This document shows, one piece after another, positions 1 to 10,318 of a stretch of 64,000 nt of DNA (within the stretch, counting starts at the first letter, position 1; the number at the start of each line of letters is the position of its first letter). Under the pieces are notes generated by a model that was not told the origin of the DNA, made no database searches, and worked only from the letters and a program-made list of their open reading frames with translations. Origin of the DNA: Erinaceus europaeus (lineage: Eukaryota > Chordata > Mammalia > Eulipotyphla > Erinaceidae); assembly GCF_950295315.1 (NCBI RefSeq), contig NC_080165.1, positions 9,780,723 through 9,844,722 on the forward strand, in the 5' to 3' direction. Position numbers and translations under genes: made by a program.

Positions 1-104
1 CTCCCCTGCAGGTGGGGAGCCAGGGACTCCAACCCATATCCTTACGCAGGTCCTTGTGCTTCGCACCATGTGCACTTAATCCACTGCTCTATGCCCGACC
101 CCGC
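1..104 (-). repeat. SINE type A, head only, cut by window edge
   Basis: Reverse complement carries the tRNA-related head of the type A SINE, with the promoter-like stretch and the conserved run around CTGCAGGTGGGGAGCC. The rest lies outside the window. Confidence 0.85.
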
Positions 105-705
105 TTTATACTGTTTCTACAGTGACTACACTATAATAAATGACTGCCAACAACACGCGAATGTTCCAATTTCTCTGTACCTTTGTCTTGCTTATTATTT
201 TTTTGTGTTTTACTAATTGTTATCCTCAGTGAAGTTGCTTTGTATTTATTCAAATATGTTGTCCATTTTTAATTGGATTGTTTTTGTTACTGAGTCATAG
301 GGGTTCTCTCTATGTTCTGTATTTTATCTCTTTTTATGGTTTAACTAATGATATAATACTTGTTTACAAAGTGACAAGTTCTCAGGGATCGTTTCACACT
401 TGTGCATGTATACAATGACAAATCCTTGTGACTACCCTTCCCTGAATCTCCGATAACTGCTATAATTTTTACAAAGTCTAGGAGACAGTTTGGCTGTTAA
501 TAATATTATTATTTCTTTGGAGGTCCATGTGTTTTAGTTATCTGAACTCGACATTGAGCTAAAACAGTAATTGTCTTTTACCTTTTAACTTCAAATAGCA
601 TTATCACCTCCGGTTCCCTCTACCTGGTCCTGAATGATACAATTTGATCTTTTTAATTATAAAACAATAGTCCATTGAACATAAGTATGACACATTCTTT
701 ATGAA
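105..705. other. AT-rich stretch without a supported feature
   Basis: No repeat seen elsewhere in the window and no convincing coding frame. Parts could be very old antisense L1, but the match is too weak to assert. Confidence 0.4.
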
Positions 706-709
706 ATAG

Positions 710-915
710 AGAGTATGTGGAGAAAAAGGAACTTTGGTATGCTCTTGGTGGAAAAGCAAACTGGTATAGCTTATATGGAAAACAATAAGGAGTGTTCTTA
801 AACTAATAAATGCAGATAAACCTTGTGATCCAGCAATACCATTTCTAGGTATATATCCAAAGGGCATAAAAACCATTATTTGAAGAGATATATGCACCTC
901 TATATTGATGGCCCC
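710..915 (+). mobile_element. Old L1 3' fragment
   Basis: The sense strand shows the conserved mammalian L1 3' region: 'gtggagaaaaaggaac', then the stretch on counting by cells of the 'ggtatatatccaaa' motif. The same block is seen better preserved at 51.9-52.2 kb. Strongly diverged. Confidence 0.7.
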
Positions 916-969
916 GCAACAGGAAAGCTATGGAAGCAGCTGAAATACCTGCCAACAGAAAGACTGGAT

Positions 970-2545
970 GTTTTCTGTTTTCAAATATTTTCTCCCATTC
1001 AGTGGATTGACTTCTGCTTTTATGATTTCCTTTGCTTTGCAGTTGTAAAGGTAGATTTATCGTTTCCCAATTTTTTTAATTGTAGAATGTTTAGTGCTCT
1101 GGGTTGACATTTTCAGATAGAAAGAGAGAGAAGCAAAGAGACAAAGAAAGAGAAAGCTACCACAACACTGACATTTACTCCAAGATGGGGAGGACTGGGC
1201 TCTGACTTGGATCAAGCACTGCAATTACTTCTGTGTGTATCTGGTAAATCACTGCCAAATGCAATTTTAAAAATATTTCTCCCTGTGTTTACTCCAGGGC
1301 TTTTTAAAATCGAGTCTTTGTGTTTGTGCCTTTAAATAGTTTTCAGTGAAATTTTGCTTATTTCATTGAACAAGCATTCGATTTGGATCATTTGTGTGTG
1401 GGTATCCAATTGTCTCAGCATCAGTTGTTCAAGACATTTATTTTCTAGTTTGTAGCATTAGCATATTTAGAGGCTATTTGATCATATGTGTCCTTATTGT
1501 GGGTTCTCTTTATGTTTTGGAATCAGAAAGTGTGAAATCTTCAATTTTGCTTTTTCTTTCTCAAAATTGTTCTTATTATTTTGAAAGCTCTGAGCATGTA
1601 TATGGATTTTAGAAATTATTTTTAGGTTCATAGAAAAAATGTCTTTGTCATTTTATTTTGTCATTTTATTCTATTGAATCAAATGTGTAGGTCACTTTGG
1701 ATAACATAAGTATTTGAACAAAATTATGTCTTCCAATCAATACACACAATGTATTTCCAACTATCTGTGTCTCCTTTAATTTCAATAACATTTTGTACTT
1801 TCTAGAGTGTGTGGTCCCATCTCTCTCATCACCCTTATTCTTAGGTATTTTATCCCTTTTCTATCATTACAAATTACATTGATGTCTAATTTTTATTTTC
1901 AATTGTTCAGTGGTAATTTGTAGAAAAGCAAATGGTTAGGGGTAACAAATTTCTATGTGGAGCCTAACTGGTTTGGTTTACTGACTTTATTTGTTGGTAA
2001 TAGACATATAAGTTCTTATGATCTTCAAACACATAGTGTAATTTATTTCTTTCTACATTTTGATTATTCCTTATTTAATTGCTTTGAGTAGGATTTCTAG
2101 TGCTATATCAAATAGATGAAATAAGAATGGGCATTATTGCATTTTTGCTGATATTAGAGGAAAATCTGTTATAATTGAGTGTGATGATACTTTTAAACTT
2201 TCCATAGTTTAACATAAGAAGGTAATCCCTTTTATTATCAGTTTGTTGAATGTCATTGTAATGAGTGTTGAATTTTGTCAGATGTTGCCTCTATATTAAT
2301 TGAATCAACTATTTTTTTAACCCTTTTTGAAAGGTATTACATTGATTAATTTTGTATATTGAACCCCTTTTGCATTTCAGAAATGAATCCCATATAATCA
2401 TGAAGCACTATTCCTTTAATTAACTGTGGAAATTATTTCCTAAGATTAAGTAAAAAAAATTGCATTGATATTCATCAGGGATATTCTTCACCTCTTATAA
2501 TTTCTTTGTCTATTTTTTGTCAGGCTAATTATAACTTTAAAAATT
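970..2545 (-). mobile_element. Old L1 ORF2 region, antisense, broken
   Basis: The + strand reads as the reverse complement of a mammalian L1 ORF2, from the 'ttttctcccattc' block near 1,000 to the 'ggaaaatctgttataattgag' region near 2,160. There is no usable frame, so this is a decayed pseudogene. A type C SINE interrupts it at about 1,109-1,255. Confidence 0.65.
1109..1255 (-). repeat. SINE type C, degenerate
   Basis: GA-rich tail followed by a reverse-complement tRNA-like body ('gggctctgacttgg'), lying inside antisense L1. Assigned by resemblance to better copies at 60.8 and 61.3 kb. Confidence 0.5.
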
Positions 2546-2551
2546 AATTGA

Positions 2552-2975
2552 GGCCAGGGAGGAGGTGGTACATCTGGATGACTGCATACATTACACTGTG
2601 AAAGGACTGAGATTCAAGCCCCTGGTCTCCACCTGCAGGTGGAAAGCTTTGCAAGTAGCGAAGCAGGGCTGCAGGTGTCTTTCTCTTTCTCTCTCCTTTA
2701 AATCTTTATTTACTTTTCGATAGAGTCAGAAATTGAGAGTGAAGGGAAAGATAGAGAGGAAGAGAGACAGAGAGACATCTGCAGACCCACTTCACCACTC
2801 AGAAAGCTTTCTACCCTGCAGGAGGGAACTGCAGGGTTTGAACTCAGTCCTTGTACACTGTAATATGTGCACTCAACCACGTGTGCCACCACTAGGCCAG
2901 TGTGTCTCTCCCTCACTACCTCCCCCTTCTCTCTCAATTTCTGGCTGTCTCTATCTAATAAGTAAAGATAATAAA
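2552..2975 (+). repeat. SINE type B, split by another type B
   Basis: The head (2,552-2,698) has the tRNA-like box B region and CCACCTGCAGGTGG. The CT-rich 3' part resumes at about 2,900 and ends in an A/T-rich tail near 2,975. The intervening 200 bases are a reverse-oriented type B copy, so this one is the older host. Confidence 0.8.
2699..2899 (-). repeat. SINE type B nested in type B
   Basis: Full reverse copy running from a T-rich end (2,699) through GAGAGTGAAG-type repeats to the head at 2,899. It lies within the CT-rich part of the plus-strand copy, giving a foldback of two near-complementary heads. Confidence 0.8.
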
Positions 2976-2984
2976 TAATTAATT

Positions 2985-4890
2985 TGGGGCAGGCACCAGG
3001 TGTAGTAGCCTCTGAAGAAATACTCCCATGAACAACTAGATAAAGTAATTAAAAGAGACCTGAAACTTCACAACATTACAACTGGCTCTCTTGAAGATAT
3101 CCACTGAGCCATAGGTGGGTTAAAGGTACATGTTCAAAGAGGTATAGGAGAAACTCTGAAGACAAAAACAGTTTGAACCAGGAACCATCAGCCAGTAGCC
3201 AGCAGCTGGCATCATTTTGAGATCGGAGGAGATCAGGCATGTTCAGGCTGGTATGGCTGGGTATTCTGGTACTATTTTTGATAGCTAACCAGTGTAACAC
3301 TAGTATGGTCTTGATGAAGTGGGGAACCTATGTAGGAAAAACCTGATAAAAAACTAAAGCTGTGTGCTCTACCCTAACTGGGGTAGTAGGCTTAAAGAAT
3401 CAAGAACACAAGTGATACAAGGAAGATTTAGATTTTATCTAAATATTCCCAGGATCACCTGGAATATTCCTCCTCCACTCTCACTACAATCTATAAACAT
3501 TAAAAACATGGTGACTGAATAGGTGAAACCACACTTAACCAAAACATGGAAAAATACCATTATTCATACACACAAAGAAATGCCAAAGATTGAATTCAGA
3601 AAACTCATTATGAAGGTGATTCAAAAATCTGACCATGACATCCAGAAACAAATTCAAGAGCTCAGAAATGAGTTTCATAAAAGAGTTTCATAAAACACAC
3701 AAAGAAACTCTGAATATAGCTACCAGAGGTGAAGTGGTGAAGTGCCGGGCTAGTGTGAGGGTGTTTCTTCCTGGGCACGTGCTCCCTGGGCTGGAGAGAA
3801 CTCAACGGGAGCCAACCGGGGCTGCTGCTTACTCAGTGACTTGGGAGAGAGACCAGGAACTCGTGGTGGAGCAGGAACTCAATGCCTCTTTATTGATCAG
3901 AGACAATGCTTTTATATATTTAGAACCGGAAGTGGCAAGTCGGAAAAGGAAATGGCTGGGAAAGGGGGTGGAGAAAAAAAGAGCGGGAAGGTAGAAAGCT
4001 TCTGCAGCAACGGTTGCTAGGGTTTTAACTGGTGGGATTAATGTACCCTGCATGCAGGGCCGGTCGATCTCTAGGTAGAAAGAAGATAGATCAGGCAAAA
4101 CAATGATTATGTAAATAGGCCACAGTGTCAGCGATGGACAATGGAGCAGAGCAGGGGGGTCTGCCCAACTGTGAAGGACCATTTAGATGGATTTAAAGCA
4201 TATGTAAGAGGCCTAGTAATTAAAATAAGTTAGCTTAAGGAGAAAACATTAAGGTTGGAAGATAAAGCTGCCATGTTGTGTGAGTTCAAAGTTGTTGGAG
4301 AGGAGAGGTTTATGAAAAATAAATCAATTTTCCGTGAAATAGAATACTTGATCAGAAAAATAAATGTGAGAGTTAGTGGGATACTTGAAGATAAAGAGAA
4401 GGCGAGAGGGGCAGAGAACACATTCAAAGAAACCATCAGAGAAAGTTGTCCATTCCTTGGTAACATTCCAAATATAGACATTCAAAAAATTGAACACCCA
4501 AGTTCCGGAATCCAAAATGCCCCACAACAGGACGCATTATAGTAAAACTATCCAAAAGCAAAGACAAGGAAAAGCATTGTAGACTTCTAGGCAAAGGGAG
4601 AATCTCACAAGCAAAGCTAGAACCATCTGACTTTCATCAGATTTCTTCATCATAAAACCCAGAGACAAGAAAGGAGTCAATGACATATTCAAAGTATTAA
4701 AATAAAATAATTTCCAGCCATGGATACTCTATCCTGCCAAATTATTTTTCAAGTATGAAGGAGAAATAAAAGCCTTCCCAAAGATGGATAAATGGCAGAA
4801 ATTCATTACCACCAGTCCTGTCTTGCAACAATTAGTGAAAGCAGTACTACATGAAAATAAGCCAAAGGATTCCACAGAGTGAGGGCCATG
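2985..4890 (+). pseudogene. L1 5' flank and ORF1 remnant, split by an LTR
   Basis: From about 3,560 the plus strand reads as a diverged L1 ORF1, the RNA-binding chaperone of the L1 particle. An N-terminal part (KFRKL/QKQIQELRNEF-like, charged, coiled-coil type) runs to about 3,736. After a nested LTR it resumes as an RRM-like segment (4,255-4,542, frame open for 95 residues, with 'VRVSGILEDKEK'). A C-terminal domain follows at about 4,700-4,880 ('FQPWILYPAKLFFKYEGEIK'). Frameshifts and stops separate the parts. Sequence from 2,985 to 3,560 has no coding potential and is probably 5'UTR. Assignment rests on the known ORF1 domain order; subfamily unknown. Confidence 0.75.
3743..4170 (-). mobile_element. 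Solo LTR of an endogenous retrovirus (family 1)
   Basis: A 428-bp block inside L1 ORF1, flanked on both sides by the exact 6-base repeat GTGAAG (3,737-3,742 and 4,171-4,176). Read on the minus strand it matches the LTRs at 8,864 and 26,831, including the 'tatttacataatcattgttttg' region and an AATAAA signal (TTTATT on + near 3,890). Its 5' terminal TG appears mutated to AG. A 6-bp duplication fits a class II (ERV2/betaretrovirus-like) integrase. No internal retroviral sequence is attached. Confidence 0.8.
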
Positions 4891-5083
4891 TTGGTGAACC
4901 AAGTCCAATAATAAAAAAAAAAAAGATATATGTAAATATTGTATACTAGACACAATGCTCAGAGTAGCCTAATAACATTATACTAAGAAACTGAACAACT
5001 TGTCCAAAAATTTGTGTGGAAACATGAAAGAACCATGAACTGTCAAAGAACCCCAGAAAAATAAGGAAAAAATTGGAGAAATT

Positions 5084-5365
5084 GGGAGTCCGGCGGTAGC
5101 GCAGCGGGTTAAGCGCATGTGGCGCAAAGCACAAGAACCTTTGGAAGGATCCTGGTTCAAGTCCCGGCTCCCCACCTGCAGTGGAGTCGCTTCACAGGCA
5201 GTGAGGTAGGTCTGCAGGAGTCTATCTTTCTCTCCCCTTCTCTGTCTTCCCCTCCTCTCTCCATTTCTCTCTGTCCTATCCAACAACAACAACAATAATA
5301 ACTACAACAATAAAACAAGGGCAACAAAAGTGAATAAATAAATAGCAAAAAAAAATTTTAAAAAT
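5084..5365 (+). repeat. SINE type A, full length, with TSD
   Basis: Complete copy: GGGAGTC head, tRNA-like box B ('ggttcaagtcc'), CT-rich middle, CAACAA block and A-rich end. Flanks ATTGGAGAAATT (5,072-5,083) and ATTGGAGGAATT (5,366-5,377) form a 12-base TSD with one mismatch. Confidence 0.92.
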
Positions 5366-5459
5366 ATTGGAGGAATTATGCTCCCCCACTTGGGTTTATA
5401 CTACAAAGCAATAATGACTTAGAAAGTATGACACTGCAATGAAAATGGACACCTGAGTC

Positions 5460-5571
5460 AATGGAGCAGACTCACATACCCAGATACAATGGAGCAGACT
5501 CACATACCCAGATACAATGGAGCAGACTCACATACCCAGATACAATGGAGCAGACTCACATACCCAGATAC
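5460..5571. repeat. 28-bp minisatellite, four identical copies
   Basis: Four head-to-tail 28-base units beginning AATGGAGCAGACTCACATAC (5,460, 5,488, 5,516, 5,544), with no difference between them. They lie in a strongly decayed L1 ORF2 remnant, so the expansion is much younger than its host. Confidence 0.95.
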
Positions 5572-5948
5572 AAGCTTGGACATTTATGGCACTTAATATA
5601 GAACATGGGTGCCAATACCACTCATGGGGTCCAGGGAGAAAGTTTCTCTCAACAAACAGTGTTGGGAAAACTGGACATAAGACTGAATTTGTGTGACAGT
5701 TAAAAAAGACAAACAATCAAAAAAGAAACAAACAAAACAACATGGGATGAAAGTGAGACAGGGTTTGGTGCACTATACAAAAACAAAGCACTCTGGTAAT
5801 GGTGAGGAGGGAATCTTAAGTTGTGGAAGAGAGTGTTTTGCAGAAACTCCGCACTTGGAGTTAGAGAACTGCTATAACTTACTAACTTTCCAATAAAGGG
5901 AGGAAGAAAAGAATGAAATTGGAAATGGTGTCATCCTCTTCATTTTTT

Positions 5949-6234
5949 AAAAAATATTTAATTTAATTTATTTATTCCTTTTTGTTGCCCTTGTTGTTTT
6001 ATTGTTGTAGTTATTATTGTTGTTGTCATCGTTGTTGGATAGGACAGAGAGAAATGGAGAGAGGAGGGGAAGACAGAGAGGAGGAGAGAAAGATAGACAC
6101 CTGCAGACCTGCTTCACCGCCTGTGAAGCGACTCCCCTGCAGGTGGGGAGCCGGGGTTCGAACCGGGATCCTTATGCCGGTCCTTGTGCTTTACGCCACC
6201 TGCGCTTAACCCGCTGCGCTACAGCCTGACTCCC
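5949..6234 (-). repeat. SINE type A, full length, with TSD
   Basis: Reverse copy with intact box B ('gttcgaacc' on +) and CAACAA-complement block. The direct repeat CCTCTTCATTTTTT is exact at 5,935-5,948 and 6,235-6,248. Confidence 0.92.
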
Positions 6235-6248
6235 CCTCTTCATTTTTT

Positions 6249-6415
6249 TAGAAGAGTTTGAGAAAGTTTTCTGCTAATTTGTTAGGATTCTTCATTGTAA
6301 CCATCATGTTCTTTCATTTTTAGATCTTTTGGCTAGGCCTTATTAATTCAATATCCTATCAGCTGTCTGGAGTTTCTTCAATTTCTTCTTGAATCAGTCT
6401 TTGTTAGTTATATCA
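6249..6415 (-). mobile_element. Antisense L1 ORF2 fragment
   Basis: Reads as reverse-complement L1 ORF2 ('ttagatcttttggctagg', 'gaatcagtctttgttagtta'). Decayed; no frame. Confidence 0.5.
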
Positions 6416-6599
6416 GAAATTTATTATGTGGTCTCTCTCTGTCTATCTCTCATTAAAATAAATAAAACATCTTGAAAAAATTGTATTCAGTTTTCAATAT
6501 GTTGTCTGATTATTCACAAATATCAAGCACTATTATCTTTATAATAATAAAGGAAATGTCTCTTATTTCACTTTTAACTATTGTTATTTGAACTCTTTT

Positions 6600-7385
6600 T
6601 TCTCCCAAATTAATTTATTTTGGCCTACAGCACCATTGTTGACACATGGGTACTTTTTCATTTCCCTGTGATGTCTATGTAGAAAACACCCTCACCCCAA
6701 CTTCGGTCCTTTTCTGCTCTCATATACCAGGACCTACGACCCCTTTCAGCTCCTCCTTCCCTGTTTTCTTTTGTTTGGTTCAGTACACAACACAAAAGCC
6801 CACTTTTACTTTTTGTTTTTCCTTTTCTTTCTGTTCTTGCATCTTAAGTTCCAGCCACAACTGAGATGACCTAATATTAATTACTTTTTTTTTTGGCTTA
6901 TCTTATTTGGTATTATTCCTTCAAGTTCTGTTCAAAATGAAGCAAAGGAGATGACTTCATTATTTATTTATTCATTTATTTACCTCCAGGGTTATCACTG
7001 GGGCTCTGGGCCTGCACTATGAATCCACTGTTCCTGGAGGCCATCTTTTTTCCCCTTTGTTGCCGTTGCTGTTATTGTTGTTGTTGGATACAACAGAGAG
7101 AAATTGAGAGAGGAAGGGAAGACAGAGGAAAGGGGAGCGAAAGACAGACACCTGCAGACCTGCTTTACCACTTCCTGGGGGTGGGGGTTTGGCACTGGGA
7201 TCCTTGCGTGGGCTCTTGTGTTTCATACTGTGTTTGCTTAACCCAGTGTGCTACTATCCTCCACCCCCCAACTTAATAGTTTATAATTGATGAATAGTGT
7301 TATTACTATAATATACATTATGTCTCTATATCACACTTTTCTTAGCCACTCATCTTTCTTTGGGCATATGGATTGTTTCCTATTT
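6600..7385 (-). mobile_element. L1 3' end, antisense, split by a SINE
   Basis: Reverse complement of the L1 3' region, in the same order as the copy at 8.4-8.85 kb: 'cacatgggtac', 'caggacctacgacc', 'ttggctta', then 'cttagccactcatctttc'. The block is interrupted at about 6,957-7,263 by SINE A-long. Confidence 0.75.
6957..7263 (-). repeat. SINE type A-long
   Basis: Reverse copy of the longer subtype. Before the CAACAA-complement block it has the extra 3' segment ('cctccagggttatcactggg'), which the standard type A lacks. Confidence 0.85.
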
Positions 7386-7905
7386 GAATTTTTTCTCTTT
7401 CTTTGTCTAGTTGAGAGACAGGCCCCATTATTCTTGCCCCTCCCCCATAATCTTTTGTTTCTAATTTATTTTATTTTTCACTAGAATGGTCACTACTGTC
7501 ATTGTAAAATAACACTCTATATACACACAGTTTAGATTTTTAGATGGGAATGCAAGCCAGTAGATGCTGAGATGGTATATTGTCTCAATTTTCTCAGTCA
7601 ACGATTATAAAATGCCATTGATTCCATGATTACAGGAGAATCAGCTTTGTCATAGTTCAGAGTACCAGGTCAGTCTTGTTGGATTGGTTTCTGGTGTGAG
7701 GGATCTTATTGACTTGTGGCTTCTTGCCTTCTTTTATTGATGTCATCTGATAAAGAACAGATTCTCATGCATTTCTTTTCATATTTATGGTAATCTTACA
7801 GAATAAACGCCATACTTCTATGACCTTAATCACTTCTTTTTGTGTGTGATTCCTCTCCCCTTTTTTCTTTAAACTGTACCAGTTCTTGAAAGATATTTAA
7901 TATCA
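7386..7905. other. No supported feature
   Basis: T-rich sequence without a repeat shared in the window or a coding frame of note. Confidence 0.4.
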
Positions 7906-8180
7906 CGAGTCGGGGTGGTAGTGCAGCAGTTAAGTGCAGGTGGCTCAAAGAACAAGGACATGCATAAGGATCCTGGTCTGGGCCCCTAGCTCCCCACCCG
8001 CAGGGGAGTCACTTCACAGGTGGTTATCTTCAGGTGTCTGTCTTTCTCTCTCCCTCTCTGTCTTCCCCTCCTCTCTCCATTTCTCTCTGTTCTATCCAAC
8101 AATGAAGACATCAATAACAACAATAAAGAAAACTCAAGGGCAACAAAAAGGGAAAAATCACTAAATAAATATTTAAAAAA
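7906..8180 (+). repeat. SINE type A, full length
   Basis: Head at GAGTCGGGGTGG, body and A-rich end at about 8,180. Abuts a reverse copy with no spacer. Confidence 0.88.
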
Positions 8181-8339
8181 GAGGGGGAGAGAAAGATAGA
8201 TACCTGCAGACCCACTTCACCCACCTGTGAAGTGACTCCCTGCAGGTGGGGAGTCAAGGTCTTGAACCGGTATCTTTATGCTGGTCCTTGTGCTTTGCAC
8301 CATGTGCACTTAACCCACTGTGCTACCACCTGACTCCCT
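8181..8339 (-). repeat. SINE type A, 3'-truncated, inverted neighbour
   Basis: Head and CT-rich middle only, in reverse, directly joined to the preceding plus-strand copy. The CAACAA part is missing. Confidence 0.88.
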
Positions 8340-8344
8340 CAATT

Positions 8345-9680
8345 TTCTTCTGAGAACTTTTTTTTCTGTCTTTTTTATTGAAAGTTTAGTAGTATAGATA
8401 TTCTAGTACATTTGTTGACACATAGGTACAATTATTCCTCTCACTATGATAGGTGTCCTAAAAACACTATCACCTCCAAATTAAGTCCTTCTCTATCACC
8501 AAGTCCCAGGACCTGAAAGCTTCTCTTCCCCCTCCCCCTCTCCCTATTCTCTTTCCACAGTGTCTTTTGTTTTGGTGCAATACACAAAACCAGACAATAT
8601 TTTACTTTGTATTTCCCTTTTCTGTTGTTGCATCTTAAATTATGTTTATTAGGAAGATTGCCCCATCTAAAATCTATTCATCTGGCTTATCTCACCAAAC
8701 ATGATTTCTTCAACCTCCCTCCAGACTGAAGTAAAGAAGATAACTATCATTTTTACACCTGAGTAGTATTCCACTGTGTATACACACCATGATTTTCTTA
8801 GCCACTTATCTTTAGTTGGACACCTGTGTTGCTTCTAAGTTTGGGATATTACAGGTTTTATGCTGTTGGTCTGCTTCTACTTCTGCTTCTAAGACCCTTT
8901 CTGTTTTGATCATCATGTTAGGTTTGCTTGCATTGCTTAAGCTGTGGTCTATTTACATAATCATTGTTTTGTCTGAGACCTGTACTGGTTTAATCCCACT
9001 GGTTCATACTCTTTTCGCTCCGCCCCCTCTCCTAGTCACATCCTGTTTTCCACCATTTAATCCCCACTGGTTCAAGTGATTTTTCCTTCTCCCCACCCCC
9101 TCTCCTACGTACTTCCTCTTCCTGACACTTCTGCCTCAGGAGATATAAAGGACAGCACTTTCTAATGAATAGAGATTGATTGATTGCACTGCATCCCTGC
9201 TCATCTATAAAGAACTGAACTGCATTCCCAGCTCAGCCATGAGTCCCTGGTCATCTCTCTCCTACCTGCGAAGCTAGCCCTGCATTATGCTGCTAGAAAT
9301 ATAGATATACAAACATATCTTTGGATGGATGTGTTTATTTCAATAGGACATATCCACAAAAGAGGAATTGCAGGGTCATAGGGTCAGTCCAATTTTAGCT
9401 TTATGAGAGTTTGACTGTAGAAGGCTTTCTACTTGGATGACAGTTTATTTTGCTTTGCAGAAGCTTTTCAATTTAATGCAGTCTCATTGGTTTTTGTATT
9501 TTTGGCTATGAATGGATTTGAATCATTGAAGACACCTTCAAAATTTAAATTGAAAGTGTTTATCAGATGTTTTCTTTTAAATATTGTGTGATTTCTGGTC
9601 TAACACCCAAGTCCTTGAGACATTGGGAGTTTACTTTTGTATGTGGTGAGATTAAGTGATTCAATTTTATTCTTCTGGAT
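8345..9680 (-). mobile_element. L1 3' half, antisense, split by an LTR
   Basis: Antisense L1 from its 3' tail ('ttttttattgaaagtttag') through the 'gtagtattccactgtgtatac' block, interrupted at 8,864-9,284 by an LTR. It continues from 9,285 ('gctgctagaaatatag') into ORF2 C-terminal sequence ('cagaagcttttcaatttaatgcag'). The sequence rejoins across the LTR through a 6-base duplication. No open frame. Confidence 0.8.
8864..9284 (+). mobile_element. Solo LTR of an endogenous retrovirus (family 1), intact ends
   Basis: A 421-bp block starting TGTTGG and ending CTGCA (TG...CA), flanked by exact TTATGC on both sides (8,858-8,863 and 9,285-9,290). Inside, a GC-rich promoter-like region ('cgctccgccccctctcc' near 9,018) is followed by a TATA-like box ('agatataaagg', 9,141). 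No gag, pol or env is attached, so it is a recombined solo LTR. Shared with 3,743 and 26,831. Confidence 0.9.
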
Positions 9681-9733
9681 GTGTTGGAGGTATAGTGGTG
9701 AGCATAGCTGCCTCCAATTTTATTCTTCTGCAT
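9662..9733 (+). repeat. 34-nt tRNA-Gly 5' half inserted in L1, with 19-bp TSD
   Basis: Bases 9,681-9,714 match the first 34 or so nucleotides of mammalian tRNA-Gly, from nucleotide 1 to the anticodon loop. The D-arm and box A region ('tatagtggtgagcatagctg') is identical to the canonical tRNA and only two or three bases differ elsewhere. No 3' half and no A tail are present. Both sides carry CAATTTTATTCTTCTG followed by GAT (9,662-9,680) or CAT (9,715-9,733), a 19-base direct repeat with one mismatch that is itself L1 sequence. This fits a tailless tRNA retropseudogene made by L1-type target-primed integration. Confidence 0.8.
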
Positions 9734-10097
9734 CTTTTTATTTCTAATCTTTTAAATGAAAAGACTATTGGCATGGTGATTTTTTAACCAACAACAGCAG
9801 AGTCCCATTTTAATCTAAAATCATCTGCAAGATCATTTTCTGAGCAGTTCTTATAATTGAAAATCATTTCTTCCATGATTTCAGTATTAAAACAGATTAA
9901 GTATCACATTTGGTAAATGAAGCACACACATTAACAATTTCCATCATTAATTTCTCCCTCAATGTTTCCATTTTGACAGAATAATATTTTTTTTATTTTA
10001 AAACAGATGACTAAAAGTTGTTATGTGACTTATACTCCTTTGCTTTAATTTTTGTAAAGTCAGAATAATCTCAGAGTCAATAAAATTTAAGTTCTTT
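9734..10097. other. No supported feature
   Basis: May contain further decayed antisense L1, but no block could be matched with confidence. Confidence 0.4.
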
Positions 10098-10318
10098 CAC
10101 ACAAGTAGAACCTGAACTGGAATTGGTGTATTGCACCAAAGTAAAAGACTCTGGGGTGGGGGTGGGGAGAATACAGGTCCAAAAAGGATGAGAGGACCTG
10201 GGGGGGGGGTTGTATTGTTACATGGAAAACTGGGAAATGTTATGCATGTGCAAACTATAATATTTACTGTCAAATGGAAAACATTAATTGCCCAATAAAG
10301 AAATTGAAAAAAAATTAA
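10098..10318 (+). mobile_element. L1 3' end with A-rich tail
   Basis: Sense L1 terminal block: 'ggaattggtgtattgcaccaaag', a G-rich run, 'ggaaaactgggaaatgtta', AATAAAG and an A-rich end. A G-rich tract just before the terminus is usual for L1 3'UTRs. Confidence 0.78.

Larger units (their letters stand above)
4891..5948 (+). pseudogene. L1 ORF2 C-terminal remnant
   Basis: Sense strand carries the late ORF2 block ('tgtggaaacatgaaag', then 'ggaggaattatgctcccccac', 'tactacaaagcaataatgac' and 'gtgttgggaaaactggac'). Stops are frequent. It follows the ORF1 remnant directly, so the endonuclease and most of the reverse transcriptase are missing. A type A SINE (5,084-5,365) and a minisatellite (5,460-5,571) sit within it. 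Confidence 0.7.

Noticed and set aside
3600..5950. A HAL1-type (ORF1-only) element
   Set aside because: Late ORF2 sequence follows ORF1 after 4,890, so an internally deleted L1 explains it better.
5978..6229. Recurrent peptides of the type 'LDRTERNGERRGRQRG' at many loci
   Set aside because: Translation of the type A SINE in reverse; found wherever the SINE occurs, not a protein family.
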